A stretch of 64,000 nucleotides of DNA from Microbacterium sorbitolivorans (GTDB lineage Bacteria; Actinomycetota; Actinomycetes; Actinomycetales; Microbacteriaceae). The DNA lies in assembly GCF_003327285.1 (NCBI RefSeq), contig NZ_KZ848474.1:640119-704118 (forward strand), read 5' to 3'. This document shows positions 16,377 to 24,395 of the stretch, piece by piece (within the stretch, counting starts at the first letter, position 1; every line of letters begins with the position of its first letter). The translations under genes were made by a program, and so were the position numbers. The notes below the pieces were generated by a model that worked only from the letters and a program-made list of their open reading frames with translations, was not told the origin of the DNA and did not search any database.

Positions 16377-17806
16377 TAGGGGGTGGACAGCGGCAGCGCC
16401 ACCGTGAAGCTAGCCCCGCCGGTGTCGCTCGACACCTCGACGGTGCCGCCGTGGGCCTGCACGATCGCGGAGACGATCGAGAGGCCGAGGCCGGCGCCGC
16501 CGGAGGCGCGGTCGCGGGCGGATCCGCCGCGTGCGAAGCGGTCGAACAGGCGCGGCAGCACGTCGGGCGCGATGCCGGGGCCCTCGTCGGCGACGGTGAT
16601 GCGGGCGTGGGTGTCGTCGTGGGTGACGCTCGTCGTCACGCGGGTTCCGGGCGGGGTGTGCATGCGCGCGTTGCCGAGGAGGTTGATGACGACCTGACGG
16701 ATCCGCCCCGGGTCGCCGACGATCTCGACGGCCTCGTCGACCTCGACGAGCCACTCGCGGGTTGGATCCGCGGCGTGCGCGTCGTCGACGCTCTCGATCG
16801 CGATGAGCGCGAGGTCGACGGGTTCGTGCCGCAGCTCCTGGCCGGCGTCGAGGCGGGCGAGCAGCAGCAGGTCGTCGACGAGGCGGCCCATACGTTCGGC
16901 CTCCGACTCGATGCGGTCGAGCGACCGTGCCGGATCCGCGCCGTCGGCGAGCGCGAGCTGCGCGTATCCGCGGATCGACGCGAGCGGCGTGCGTAGCTCG
17001 TGGCTGGCGTCGGCGATGAACGCGCGCAGGCGATCCTCGCTCTCCTGGCGCGCGCCGAGCGCGTCTTCGACGTTGGTGAGCAGGGCGTCGAGCGCGGCGC
17101 CCACCCGCCCGACCTCCGTGCGCGGATCATCGGCGAGCTCGACGCGCTCGGGGAGCGTCACGGCACCCTCGGCGAGCGAGCGCTGCGAGACGCGCTCGGC
17201 GGTGTCGGCGATGCGCCGCAGCGGGTGGGTCAGCGTGCTGACGAGCAGCGCGATTCCGGCGGCGGCGATGATGATCGCGGTGAGGGTGACGGCGCCGAGA
17301 ATCGCGCCGAGCGAGGTGAGGGTCGCCGTGACGTCGCGCGTCGACTTTCCCGACACCACGACGCTGTCGTCGACGGTGCGGTCGGCGACGCGGAAGGATC
17401 CGATGGTGCCGCCGAGGTCGACGGTAACGGGCTCGGTCGTCGATTCGACGGCGTCCCAGAGCGTCTGATGCTGCGTCGCGGTGAGCGAGACGGCGTCGCC
17501 GTCGGGGCCGACGTACGACGAGCTGATGACGGATCCGTCGCTGCCGAACACGACGCTCAGCGTATCGATGCGGGGCCGGGGACCGGATCCGGAGGGTGCG
17601 TCGGAGCCGGGACCTCCGGGGCCGGGTTTGACCGCGAGGTCGAGCCCCACCTGCACGTCTTGGTTGAGGCGTTCGTCGAGCGAGGCGCGTAGCGCGAAGA
17701 CCGTCGCGGCCGCCGAGAGCAGCAGCGTGACGAGCACGAGCAGGGTGACGCCGACGATGAGCCGGCGGCGCAGCGGCCAGCGGCGGATCGCGCCCGCCAG
17801 GCTCAC
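16376..17806 (-). CDS. two-component sensor histidine kinase
   Basis: A 476-residue membrane kinase. Membrane segments lie at about residues 17-38 and 168-190 with a ~130-residue extracytoplasmic sensor between them (Gly/Pro-rich at 61-77). HAMP follows to ~245; the phospho-acceptor motif ASHELRTPL places His at 269. The ATPase domain has 'NLLGNARMH' (N box), 'VADEGPGI' and 'GAGLGLSIVSAIV' (G boxes). The GTG start overlaps the response-regulator stop (GTGA). The stop codon abuts the last hairpin unit of locus 2. Architecture resembles actinobacterial TrcS/PrrB-like kinases; the signal is unknown. Confidence 0.9.
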   Translation of the reverse strand: MSLAGAIRRWPLRRRLIVGVTLLVLVTLLLSAAATVFALRASLDERLNQDVQVGLDLAVKPGPGGPGSDAPSGSGPRPRIDTLSVVFGSDGSVISSSYVGPDGDAVSLTATQHQTLWDAVESTTEPVTVDLGGTIGSFRVADRTVDDSVVVSGKSTRDVTATLTSLGAILGAVTLTAIIIAAAGIALLVSTLTHPLRRIADTAERVSQRSLAEGAVTLPERVELADDPRTEVGRVGAALDALLTNVEDALGARQESEDRLRAFIADASHELRTPLASIRGYAQLALADGADPARSLDRIESEAERMGRLVDDLLLLARLDAGQELRHEPVDLALIAIESVDDAHAADPTREWLVEVDEAVEIVGDPGRIRQVVINLLGNARMHTPPGTRVTTSVTHDDTHARITVADEGPGIAPDVLPRLFDRFARGGSARDRASGGAGLGLSIVSAIVQAHGGTVEVSSDTGGASFTVALPLSTP

Positions 17807-18534
17807 GGCGTGGCCGGCTTGATCGTGTAGCCGACGCTGCGCACCGTGTGGATCATCGCGGGGCCGAGCGAGTCGATCTTCTTGCGCAGATACGAGATAT
17901 AGATTTCGACGACGCCCGACTTGCCGCCGAAGTCGTAGCTCCAGACGTTGTCGAGGATCTGGGCGCGGGTGAGCACCTGGCGCTGGTTCTGCATGAGGTA
18001 GCGCAGCAGGTCGAACTCTTTCGCGGTGAGCGTGATGGGCACCCCGCCGCGCTGCACCTCGTAGCTGCGCTCGTCGAGCACGAGGTCGCCGACGACCAGG
18101 GGCTCGTCTTCGTTGCGCGCGCCCACATAGCGCCGCGCCATTCCGCGTACGCGCGCCACGACCTCCTGCAGGTTAAAGGGCTTCGTGACGTAGTCGTCGC
18201 CGCCGGCGGTGATCGCCTCGATGCGGTCGTCGACGCCATCCTTCGCTGTGAGGAACAGCACGGGAACGTCGTTGCCGGTGGTGCGCAGGCGCCGCAGCAC
18301 CTCGAGGCCATCGATGCCGGGCATCATCATGTCGAGAATCACGACGTCGGGCGCGAACTCGCGCACGGTGTTGAGGCCGTCTTGCCCGTTGTTCGCCGAC
18401 TCGACCTGCCACCCCTCGTTCTGCAGTGCCATGGTGAGGAGCTCGGCGAGGTTGCGCTCATCGTCGACGACCACGGCCCTCACGGGGCTGCCGTCGATTC
18501 GCGTGAAGGCCTGGGGAGACGCCGCACTAGTCAT
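17803..18534 (-). CDS. OmpR/PhoB-type response regulator
   Basis: A 243-residue regulator. The receiver domain has the acidic pair 'VDDE' (residues 23-26), phospho-acceptor Asp 68 ('VVILDMMMPG'), Thr 96 and Lys 118 ('YVTKPF'). The C-terminal winged helix carries 'LTAKEFDLLRYLMQNQRQVLTRAQIL' (as the transactivation region) and 'VVEIYISYLRKKID' as the recognition helix. It is the first gene of the operon with the histidine kinase and is divergent from the DUF3500 lipoprotein gene. Confidence 0.92.
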   Translation of the reverse strand: MTSAASPQAFTRIDGSPVRAVVVDDERNLAELLTMALQNEGWQVESANNGQDGLNTVREFAPDVVILDMMMPGIDGLEVLRRLRTTGNDVPVLFLTAKDGVDDRIEAITAGGDDYVTKPFNLQEVVARVRGMARRYVGARNEDEPLVVGDLVLDERSYEVQRGGVPITLTAKEFDLLRYLMQNQRQVLTRAQILDNVWSYDFGGKSGVVEIYISYLRKKIDSLGPAMIHTVRSVGYTIKPATP

Positions 18535-18673
18535 GGCTTAAGTGTCGCGCATCCCGGAGGCTTCGAGTGGCGGGACGCGGCAAGTCTTATCGACACTTAG
18601 CGGGCTTCATATCGTTCGTGAATATCGGGCCCGTTGTATGGGATCCAGACAGCAACCGACGAAGGAGAACGCC
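18535..18673. promoter_or_regulatory. divergent regulatory region, response regulator / DUF3500 gene
   Basis: The arms TAAGTGTCG (18539-18547) and CGACACTTA (18591-18599) form an exact 9-bp inverted repeat separated by 43 bases; the left arm lies five bases upstream of the response-regulator start. ATATCG occurs twice at 7-base spacing near 18608-18626. A good Shine-Dalgarno (GAAGGAGA, 18661-18668) precedes the DUF3500 gene. These are candidate response-regulator sites, but no footprint rule for this subfamily can be checked here. Confidence 0.4.
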
Positions 18674-19972
18674 ATGCTGACTGCAAAGACGAAGAAGCTG
18701 ACCCTCGGCGCCGCAAGCCTCGCGCTCGCGGCCAGCATGATCCTCACCGGGTGCGCCGCGGCGTCCGGGGGAGCGACGACGACGACCACGACGAGCACCT
18801 CGAGCAGCACGGCCGCCTCGAGCTACTCGAGTGACAGCGACGACGCGGCGACGACGAGCGAGACGATCTCGAGCGTCTCGACGGCGGTCGAGTCGTTCCT
18901 CGCGACCCTGAGCGACGAGCAGCGCGAGACCGTGCTCTATGCCTACGACGACGAGACGAAGACGACGTCCTGGTCGAACTTCCCCGCCACCTTCGTCGAG
19001 CGCGCGGGCCTGAACCTCAACGACCTCACCTCGGAGCAGCGCGCCGCGGCGATGGCGGTGCTCGAGGCGCTCCTGAGCGACGAGGCGTACGAGACCATCA
19101 CCGGCATCATGGGCGGCGACGAGTACCTGCTCGAGAACTCGAGCAGCACCGAGACCTCGCTCGGCCAGTACTACATCGCGTTCTTCGGCGACCCGACGAG
19201 CGACGACGCCTTCGAGGTGCAGTTCGGCGGACACCACCTCGGCATCAACGCGACCCTCGAGGTCACCGAGAACGCGATCACCTTCGCCCCGACGCACCTC
19301 GGCGTGCAGCCCGCGGTCTACACCGACTCCGAGGGCAACGAGGTGCAGCCCTTCGACGGCATCTACACCGACGCCTTCGCGTTCTTCGACAGCCTGACCG
19401 ACGAGCAACAGGCGACCCTGACCTCGGGCGACGTCAGCATGTGCGCTCCCGGCGACACGTGCGACTTCAGCACGGGCGACGGCCTGACGGGCGCCGACCT
19501 CACCGACGAGCAGCGCGAGCTCCTGCTCGATCTCATCGCGAACTGGGCCGGAATGGCCGACGAGGAGACCACGGCCGACGCCCTCGCGAAGATCGAGGCG
19601 ACCCTCGAAGACACCGTCATCGCGTGGTCCGGGGAGACGAGCTACGACATGAGCACGGGCGACGGCATCTCGTTCTCGATCTCGGGCCCGAACGTCTACA
19701 TCGCCTTCCAGGCGCAGCAGGGATCCGCGGGTGCGGACGTCGACGGCGTCTCGACCTCCGGATGGGGTCACGTGCACACCATCTACCGCGACCCGAGCAA
19801 CGACTACGCGAACAGCGTGACGCAGCAGGCCGCGTCCGGCATGTCCGGCGGCCCCGCGGACGGATCCTCGGATGGCGGCTTCCCGGGCGGCGACCTCCCC
19901 GACGGCGCCGCCCCTGGCGACGGCGAGATGCCGACGGACGCGCCGGCGGACGACGCCACGGCGACCGAGTAA
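18674..19972 (+). CDS. secreted DUF3500-family lipoprotein
   Basis: A 432-residue lipoprotein. A signal peptide ends in the lipobox LTGC (Cys 27), then a Thr/Ser/Asp-rich linker. The body matches the DUF3500 pattern: 'FLATLSDEQRETVLYAYDD', 'WSNFP', 'LTSEQRAAAMAVLEALLSDEAYETITGIMGGDEYL', 'YYIAFFGDPTSDDAFEVQFGGHHLGINATL' and 'AFFDSLTDEQQATL'. Function of the family is not known; the invariant QFGGHH region suggests a metal site. The C-terminal tail is Gly/Pro/Asp-rich and probably disordered. The ATG at 18674 has a strong Shine-Dalgarno box. A rho-independent terminator follows. Confidence 0.85.
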   Translation: MLTAKTKKLTLGAASLALAASMILTGCAAASGGATTTTTTSTSSSTAASSYSSDSDDAATTSETISSVSTAVESFLATLSDEQRETVLYAYDDETKTTSWSNFPATFVERAGLNLNDLTSEQRAAAMAVLEALLSDEAYETITGIMGGDEYLLENSSSTETSLGQYYIAFFGDPTSDDAFEVQFGGHHLGINATLEVTENAITFAPTHLGVQPAVYTDSEGNEVQPFDGIYTDAFAFFDSLTDEQQATLTSGDVSMCAPGDTCDFSTGDGLTGADLTDEQRELLLDLIANWAGMADEETTADALAKIEATLEDTVIAWSGETSYDMSTGDGISFSISGPNVYIAFQAQQGSAGADVDGVSTSGWGHVHTIYRDPSNDYANSVTQQAASGMSGGPADGSSDGGFPGGDLPDGAAPGDGEMPTDAPADDATATE

Positions 19973-19990
19973 CCCGCTCCCCTCAGACCG

Positions 19991-20031
19991 CGAGAGCACC
20001 CTCGATGCTGCCGAGGGTGCTCTCGCCTTTT
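19991..20031 (+). terminator. rho-independent terminator after the DUF3500 gene
   Basis: A GC-rich stem GAGAGCACCCTCG (19992-20004) pairs with CGAGGGTGCTCTC (20012-20024) around a 7-base loop and is followed by GCCTTTTC. Confidence 0.85.
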
Positions 20032-20110
20032 CATGCAGGAGGCCGCCCCGTTCACCCTCCGGACACCCGCGCGACACCGCGCGTGACGGATCCGCGTGTT
20101 CACTGGCGCG

Positions 20111-20779
20111 ATGGGTTTAAGGTCTCGCGTTTTCATCGGTTCGATCGCAGTCGCGGTGGTCGCGCTGCTCGCCGGCTGCACGGCGCCGGACACGGCGGAT
20201 CCGGCGCCGGCAACCGCGAGCCCGGCCCAGCAAACCCCGACCGTGGATCCGTACGCGCCGGTTCCCGAGCCGGGCCGCACAATCGAGGCGGATCCGCCCG
20301 CGGAGGCGCGGGATCTCGCGGGCTGGGTCGTCGCGCTTGTCGTGTCGAGCGACGACGCCGAGTCGCGCTCACTGACCGACGCCGCGCGGGAGGCGGCCGA
20401 GCGCGAGGGCGCGCTCGTCGAGGAGTTCGTGGCTGACGGGGGAGCGATCACCGTCGAGTCGGCGTTCGACGACGCGCTCGCCGTGGAGCCCGACGTCGTG
20501 ATCGGGCTGGGGGAGCGCACGTCCGACGTGTTCTCGTACCTGACGGCGCAGTGGCTCGACCAGCAGTTCCTCATCGTCGGCGCGCAGCTGCCAGAACCGA
20601 CCGATAACGTGACCGCCGTCATCTGGGAGGGCGCGACGTCGCGCGGATCCGGGGCCCCGGCCGACGGGGATCTCGACGCCGCCGGGACGACGCCGGCGCG
20701 CGTCGCGGGCGCGATCGCGGCGGGTCTCGGATCCGTCGCCGACGGCACGACGGGCGTCGTCCTGAACCTCGCAGAGTGA
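20111..20779 (+). CDS. putative periplasmic-binding-like lipoprotein
   Basis: A 222-residue lipoprotein with signal peptide and lipobox LAGC (Cys near residue 23), then a Pro/Ala/Thr-rich linker to about residue 60. The remaining ~155 residues ('WVVALVVSSDDAESRSLTDA', 'VVIGLGERTSDVFSY', 'QQFLIVGAQLPEPTDNVTAVIW') resemble a fragment of BMP/PnrA-type or LacI-like binding folds. The domain is shorter than a full binding protein. The ATG at 20111 is chosen because it opens directly into the signal peptide; a GTG 15 bases upstream is possible. Function unknown. Confidence 0.7.
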   Translation: MGLRSRVFIGSIAVAVVALLAGCTAPDTADPAPATASPAQQTPTVDPYAPVPEPGRTIEADPPAEARDLAGWVVALVVSSDDAESRSLTDAAREAAEREGALVEEFVADGGAITVESAFDDALAVEPDVVIGLGERTSDVFSYLTAQWLDQQFLIVGAQLPEPTDNVTAVIWEGATSRGSGAPADGDLDAAGTTPARVAGAIAAGLGSVADGTTGVVLNLAE

Positions 20780-20820
20780 CGACTTCGCCTCGTCGTTAGG
20801 TGAACGACACTCGTTGTTCA
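20779..20820 (+). terminator. possible stem-loops downstream of the lipoprotein gene
   Basis: ACGAC...GTCGT (20779-20797) and TGAACGAC-ACTC-GTTGTTCA (20801-20820, one mismatch) form two small hairpins in the gap before the phosphatase gene. There is no T-run on the plus strand, so termination is uncertain. Confidence 0.35.
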
Positions 20821-20936
20821 TGAGGGGGTCGGGTGGGGGTCATCTGACCTCTCCAACGTGTTGCGGGTGCGTTTTTGTAACGTACCAATCCCTCTCACGC
20901 TCAGATCGGAGCTCCCCCTTGCTGATCACTGACAGC

Positions 20937-23663
20937 ATGCCGCGTCCCCCCGCCGCGGCACCACAGCGCCGCGTCCTTCGGCGCACCGTCACCGGCGCGA
21001 TTCTCTTTTCGCTGACCGCCGGATCCTTCGCCGCAGTCTCCCTCCCCGCCGCCGCGGCCGAGACGCCGGAGGGATCCTCGTCGATCGCCGCCGCGGCCGA
21101 GCCCGTGCGCATCGAGGCCGAGAGCTACACCGGCACGAACAACGGCACCGAGATCAACGGCCGCGTGATCGACACCGGCGTCGAGACGAGCGGGGCCGCC
21201 TCGGGCGGCTCGCGCGTCAAGAACACCTTCGACGGCGCCGAGATCTCGTACGACAACGTCGACTTCGGTTCGTCGGCGCTCTCGACGCTGACGGTGCGCT
21301 ACGTCGTCAACGAGGGCCGCAGCGGCCTGAACTCGTCGATCGACGTGTACCTCGACGAGAAGACCGACGAGAACAAGGTCGCCACGGTCGCGCTGCCCTC
21401 GACGGGCAACGACTGGGAGGCATACGGCGAGACGACGGTCGACCTGCTGCGCGAGGTCTCGGGCCAGCACACGGTCATCGTCGTCATGCACGCCGACCCG
21501 AAGACGGGCGAGGCCGACGGCTACCCCAACTACGTCGGCAACCTCGACTACCTCGAGTTCGGCCTCGCGCCGCTGCCCGACACCTACCTGACGAGCGAGA
21601 GCTCGTGGAGCTACTCCGACAACGGCACGGATCCGTCGGGCGACGGTTCGCTGGCGTGGACGACGGCCGACTTCGCCGACTGGAAGCAGGCGGCGGGTCC
21701 GTTCGGATCCAAGCGCGGGGAGGCAGACCTCGGAAGCGGCTTCGTCGCGAACACGCTGCTGCAGTACCTGCTCGAGGGCTCGACCAACACGGTGCCGACG
21801 TACCACTTCCGCACGGATGTCGACCTCGAGGCCGACGACCTCGCCCGCCTCGAGTCGCTCGAGGCGACCGTGACGTACGACGACGCCGTGCGCGTCTACG
21901 TCAACGGCGAGATGGTCGCCGGGTTCGCGGACGGCCGCGTCGACGAGGCCGAGAACCAGAACCTCACCTACGCGGGCGAGAGCGCCGGCAACCCGGTGAC
22001 GAGCACGTTCCAGATTCCCGCCGAGGCGCTCGTCGCCGGCGAGAACCAGATCGCCGTCTCGCTCTACCAGGACCGCGAGACGAGCAGCGACATCTACTTC
22101 GACTGGCAGTCGCTCGCCCCGGTGGAAGACCAGCCCGACCGCCAGGCCGAGATCACCGACATCGTGCTGGGCGTCGGCTCCACCGAGGCCGACCGCAACA
22201 TCGCCTGGTACTCCGACATCGACGTGCCGCAGACGGCGCAGATCGCGAAGGCCGCCGACGTGCAGGACGGTGTCTTCCCGGAGGCGGCCGTCACGGTCGA
22301 GACGACCGACGGTGGCCAGACGACGAGCGGCGAGTACTTCCGCGACGCCGACTTCTCGGGCCTCGAGCCGAACACCGAGTACGCCTACCGCGTCGGTAGC
22401 GACGAGACCGGCTGGTCGACGGTGTCGAACTTCCGGACGCAGGACTTCGAGGGCGACTTCGAGTTCCTCTTCTTCGGTGACCCGCAGGTGGGCGCATCGG
22501 GCAACCTCGCCTCGGACGAGGCCGGCTGGGTCGATACCGTGAACGTCGCGACGCAGACCTACCCCGACGCCGAGCTGCTCTTCTCGGCGGGCGACCAGGT
22601 CAACACCGCCAGCAGCGAGTCGGAGTACACCTCGTTCCTCGCCCCGACGCAGATCCGTGAGATCCCGCTCGTCGCCACGAACGGTAACCACGACGTCGGA
22701 TCGAAGGCGTACCTGCAGCACTTCAACATCCCGAACGAAGACCTCGAGTCGGGTGCGGCCGGCAGCTCGAGCGCCTCGGGCGGCGACTACTGGTTCATCT
22801 ACAAGGACGTGCTGTTCATCAACATCAACTCGAACAGCCGCGACTACGCCTCGCACAACGCCTTCATGGAAAAGGTCGTCGCCGAGCAGGGCGACAAGGC
22901 CAAGTGGAAGGTCCTCGCCTTCCACCACTCGATCTACTCGGCCGCCGTGCACGCCACCGATAGCGACATCATCGACCGCCGTAACTCGATGCCCGAGAAG
23001 ATCTCGGAACTCGGCATCGACATGGTGCTGATGGGTCACGACCACCACTACACGCGCAGCTACCTCATCAACGACGGTCAGATCGCCGACCCGGAGGAGC
23101 AGGCGGCCTCCGAGAGCGTCGTGGCCGGCCCCGGCGACGTGCTCTACGTCACCGCGAACTCGGCCAGTGGCTCGAAGTACTACAACGTCAACACGGGTAC
23201 CGACCTGTGGTGGTCGTCGGTGCGCAACCAGGAGAAGGTGCGCAACTACTCGGCGATCGAGGTCACCGACGACACCCTCACGGTCCGCACGCTGCGCAGC
23301 CAGGCCAACGGCACCGCCAGCCCGGTCAACAGCGTGGTCGACGAGGTCGTTCTCAGCCGCGCCGACGAGGCCGCCGACGAGCTCGACATCGAGGCCGCGG
23401 CGAGCACCCGCTCGATCGCCGGCAAGCAGTACGTGTCGGTGAAGGTGACCAACAACGCTGAGGTCGCCGTGGACATCGTCGTCGAGACCGAGTTCGGCTC
23501 GAAAACGTTCACGAACGTCCAGCCCGGCGCCTCGGCGAACGCGTCGATCAACTCGCGCGCGACCGCCATCGAGGCGGGCGAGGCGACGGTGACCGCGACC
23601 GCCGACGTCGATGGCGAGCAGCAGACCGTCACCAAGACGGCCCCCTACTCGGCCGCTGGCTAA
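20937..23663 (+). CDS. secreted purple-acid-phosphatase-like metallophosphoesterase with CBM6-like module
   Basis: A 908-residue secreted protein with a twin-arginine-like signal peptide ('RRVLRRTVTG', Ala-rich cleavage region near residue 42). Domain order: CBM6-like beta-sandwich (~55-215, starting 'RIEAESY'), a second beta-sandwich (~218-395), a fibronectin-like purple-acid-phosphatase N-domain (~400-505), then the metallophosphoesterase with all metal motifs: GDPQ (~515), GDQVN (~552), GNHD (~583), FHHS and GHDHHY (~700). A C-terminal ~80-residue module ('GKQYVSVKVTNNAEVAV...') matches that of the GH92 enzyme. An in-frame TTG at 20919 has a better-placed GGAG box and may be the real start. 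It would hydrolyse phosphate esters at the cell surface. Confidence 0.85.
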   Translation: MPRPPAAAPQRRVLRRTVTGAILFSLTAGSFAAVSLPAAAAETPEGSSSIAAAAEPVRIEAESYTGTNNGTEINGRVIDTGVETSGAASGGSRVKNTFDGAEISYDNVDFGSSALSTLTVRYVVNEGRSGLNSSIDVYLDEKTDENKVATVALPSTGNDWEAYGETTVDLLREVSGQHTVIVVMHADPKTGEADGYPNYVGNLDYLEFGLAPLPDTYLTSESSWSYSDNGTDPSGDGSLAWTTADFADWKQAAGPFGSKRGEADLGSGFVANTLLQYLLEGSTNTVPTYHFRTDVDLEADDLARLESLEATVTYDDAVRVYVNGEMVAGFADGRVDEAENQNLTYAGESAGNPVTSTFQIPAEALVAGENQIAVSLYQDRETSSDIYFDWQSLAPVEDQPDRQAEITDIVLGVGSTEADRNIAWYSDIDVPQTAQIAKAADVQDGVFPEAAVTVETTDGGQTTSGEYFRDADFSGLEPNTEYAYRVGSDETGWSTVSNFRTQDFEGDFEFLFFGDPQVGASGNLASDEAGWVDTVNVATQTYPDAELLFSAGDQVNTASSESEYTSFLAPTQIREIPLVATNGNHDVGSKAYLQHFNIPNEDLESGAAGSSSASGGDYWFIYKDVLFININSNSRDYASHNAFMEKVVAEQGDKAKWKVLAFHHSIYSAAVHATDSDIIDRRNSMPEKISELGIDMVLMGHDHHYTRSYLINDGQIADPEEQAASESVVAGPGDVLYVTANSASGSKYYNVNTGTDLWWSSVRNQEKVRNYSAIEVTDDTLTVRTLRSQANGTASPVNSVVDEVVLSRADEAADELDIEAAASTRSIAGKQYVSVKVTNNAEVAVDIVVETEFGSKTFTNVQPGASANASINSRATAIEAGEATVTATADVDGEQQTVTKTAPYSAAG

Positions 23664-23676
23664 CACCCACTTTCGG

Positions 23677-23704
23677 TGCCCGCGGCTGACGCCGCGGGCA
23701 CCCC
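23677..23704 (+). terminator. stem-loop between phosphatase and WxL-like genes
   Basis: GGTGCCCGCGGC (23677-23688) pairs exactly with GCCGCGGGCACC (23693-23704) around TGAC; CCTTTC follows. It may terminate or attenuate read-through into the WxL-like gene, whose AAGGAGAT Shine-Dalgarno lies just downstream. Confidence 0.65.
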
Positions 23705-23722
23705 TTTCAAGGAGATAAAGAC

Positions 23723-24337
23723 ATGAAGAAGTCTGTTGTACTGCGCGGAAGCGCAATCGCTTTCGGCGCCGCGCTGCTCGTTTCCGCCGGATCCGCCGCG
23801 CTCGCGGCCGAGACCGAGCAGGGCGAGTCGCAGGGCGTCGACGTCGAGGTGCAGATCGACCCGATCGAGGGCCAGGGCGCCCTCGCGATGACGGTCGCCG
23901 CCTCCTCGACGAGCCTCGAGGAGAACGGCTCGACCGAGCTCGAGCGCGTGTTCACCGGCACGCTCCCCACCGTCACGGTCACCGACACCCGCGCCGCCGA
24001 TGAGGTTCCCGCCGACGCGGCCTGGTACGTCGTCGGCACGGCGAGCGACTTCTACGACGACGTCAACGACCAGACGATCGCCGCGAGCCACCTCGGCTGG
24101 TCGCCGCAGCTCGTCGCCGGTGAGGGCGAGGGTGAGGCCTACGTTGAGGTCGGTGGCGACGTCACCCCGTCGGACCCGGGTCTCGTCGACCAGGAGCTGC
24201 TGTACCTCGCCGAGTCGAGCGAGGCGAACGCCGGCGGTGGCGTGTTCAGCGCGACCGCGAACCTCGACCTCGTCGTGCCGGCGGACGTGCCCGCGGGCAC
24301 GTACTCGTCGACCATCACGCTGTCGCTGTTCGAGTAA
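23723..24337 (+). CDS. WxL-like surface protein (actinobacterial type)
   Basis: A 204-residue secreted protein with a cleavable signal peptide ('GAALLVSAGSAALAAE'). The body shows 'AWYVVGTASDFYDDV...IAASHLGWSPQLVAG', which matches the WxL-type layout (Trp-containing strand, SDF turn, LGWxPxL). Its end, 'PADVPAGTYSSTITLSLFE', is the usual closing strand of such domains. WxL domains bind peptidoglycan non-covalently in Firmicutes. The next gene encodes the usual DUF916 partner, supporting the call. AAGGAG precedes the ATG. Confidence 0.65.
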   Translation: MKKSVVLRGSAIAFGAALLVSAGSAALAAETEQGESQGVDVEVQIDPIEGQGALAMTVAASSTSLEENGSTELERVFTGTLPTVTVTDTRAADEVPADAAWYVVGTASDFYDDVNDQTIAASHLGWSPQLVAGEGEGEAYVEVGGDVTPSDPGLVDQELLYLAESSEANAGGGVFSATANLDLVVPADVPAGTYSSTITLSLFE

Positions 24338-24344
24338 GTCACCC

Positions 24345-24380
24345 GATGGGCGGGGCGGGCATGCGCCCGCCCCGCCCATC
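24345..24380 (+). terminator. 16-bp perfect stem-loop inside the surface operon
   Basis: GATGGGCGGGGCGGGC (24345-24360) pairs with the exact complement at 24365-24380 around ATGC. There is no T-run, and the DUF916 Shine-Dalgarno GGAGG begins six bases later. It more likely protects the WxL mRNA end or tunes expression than ends transcription fully. Confidence 0.5.
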
Positions 24381-24395
24381 ACTTCGGAGGTCCCC

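Noticed and set aside
20901..23756. A very long minus-strand open frame (over 900 codons) antisense to the phosphatase.
   Set aside because: It has Arg/Val/Asp-biased composition and no recognisable domain; it is the usual shadow frame of a high-GC gene. The plus-strand gene has complete metallophosphoesterase motifs.
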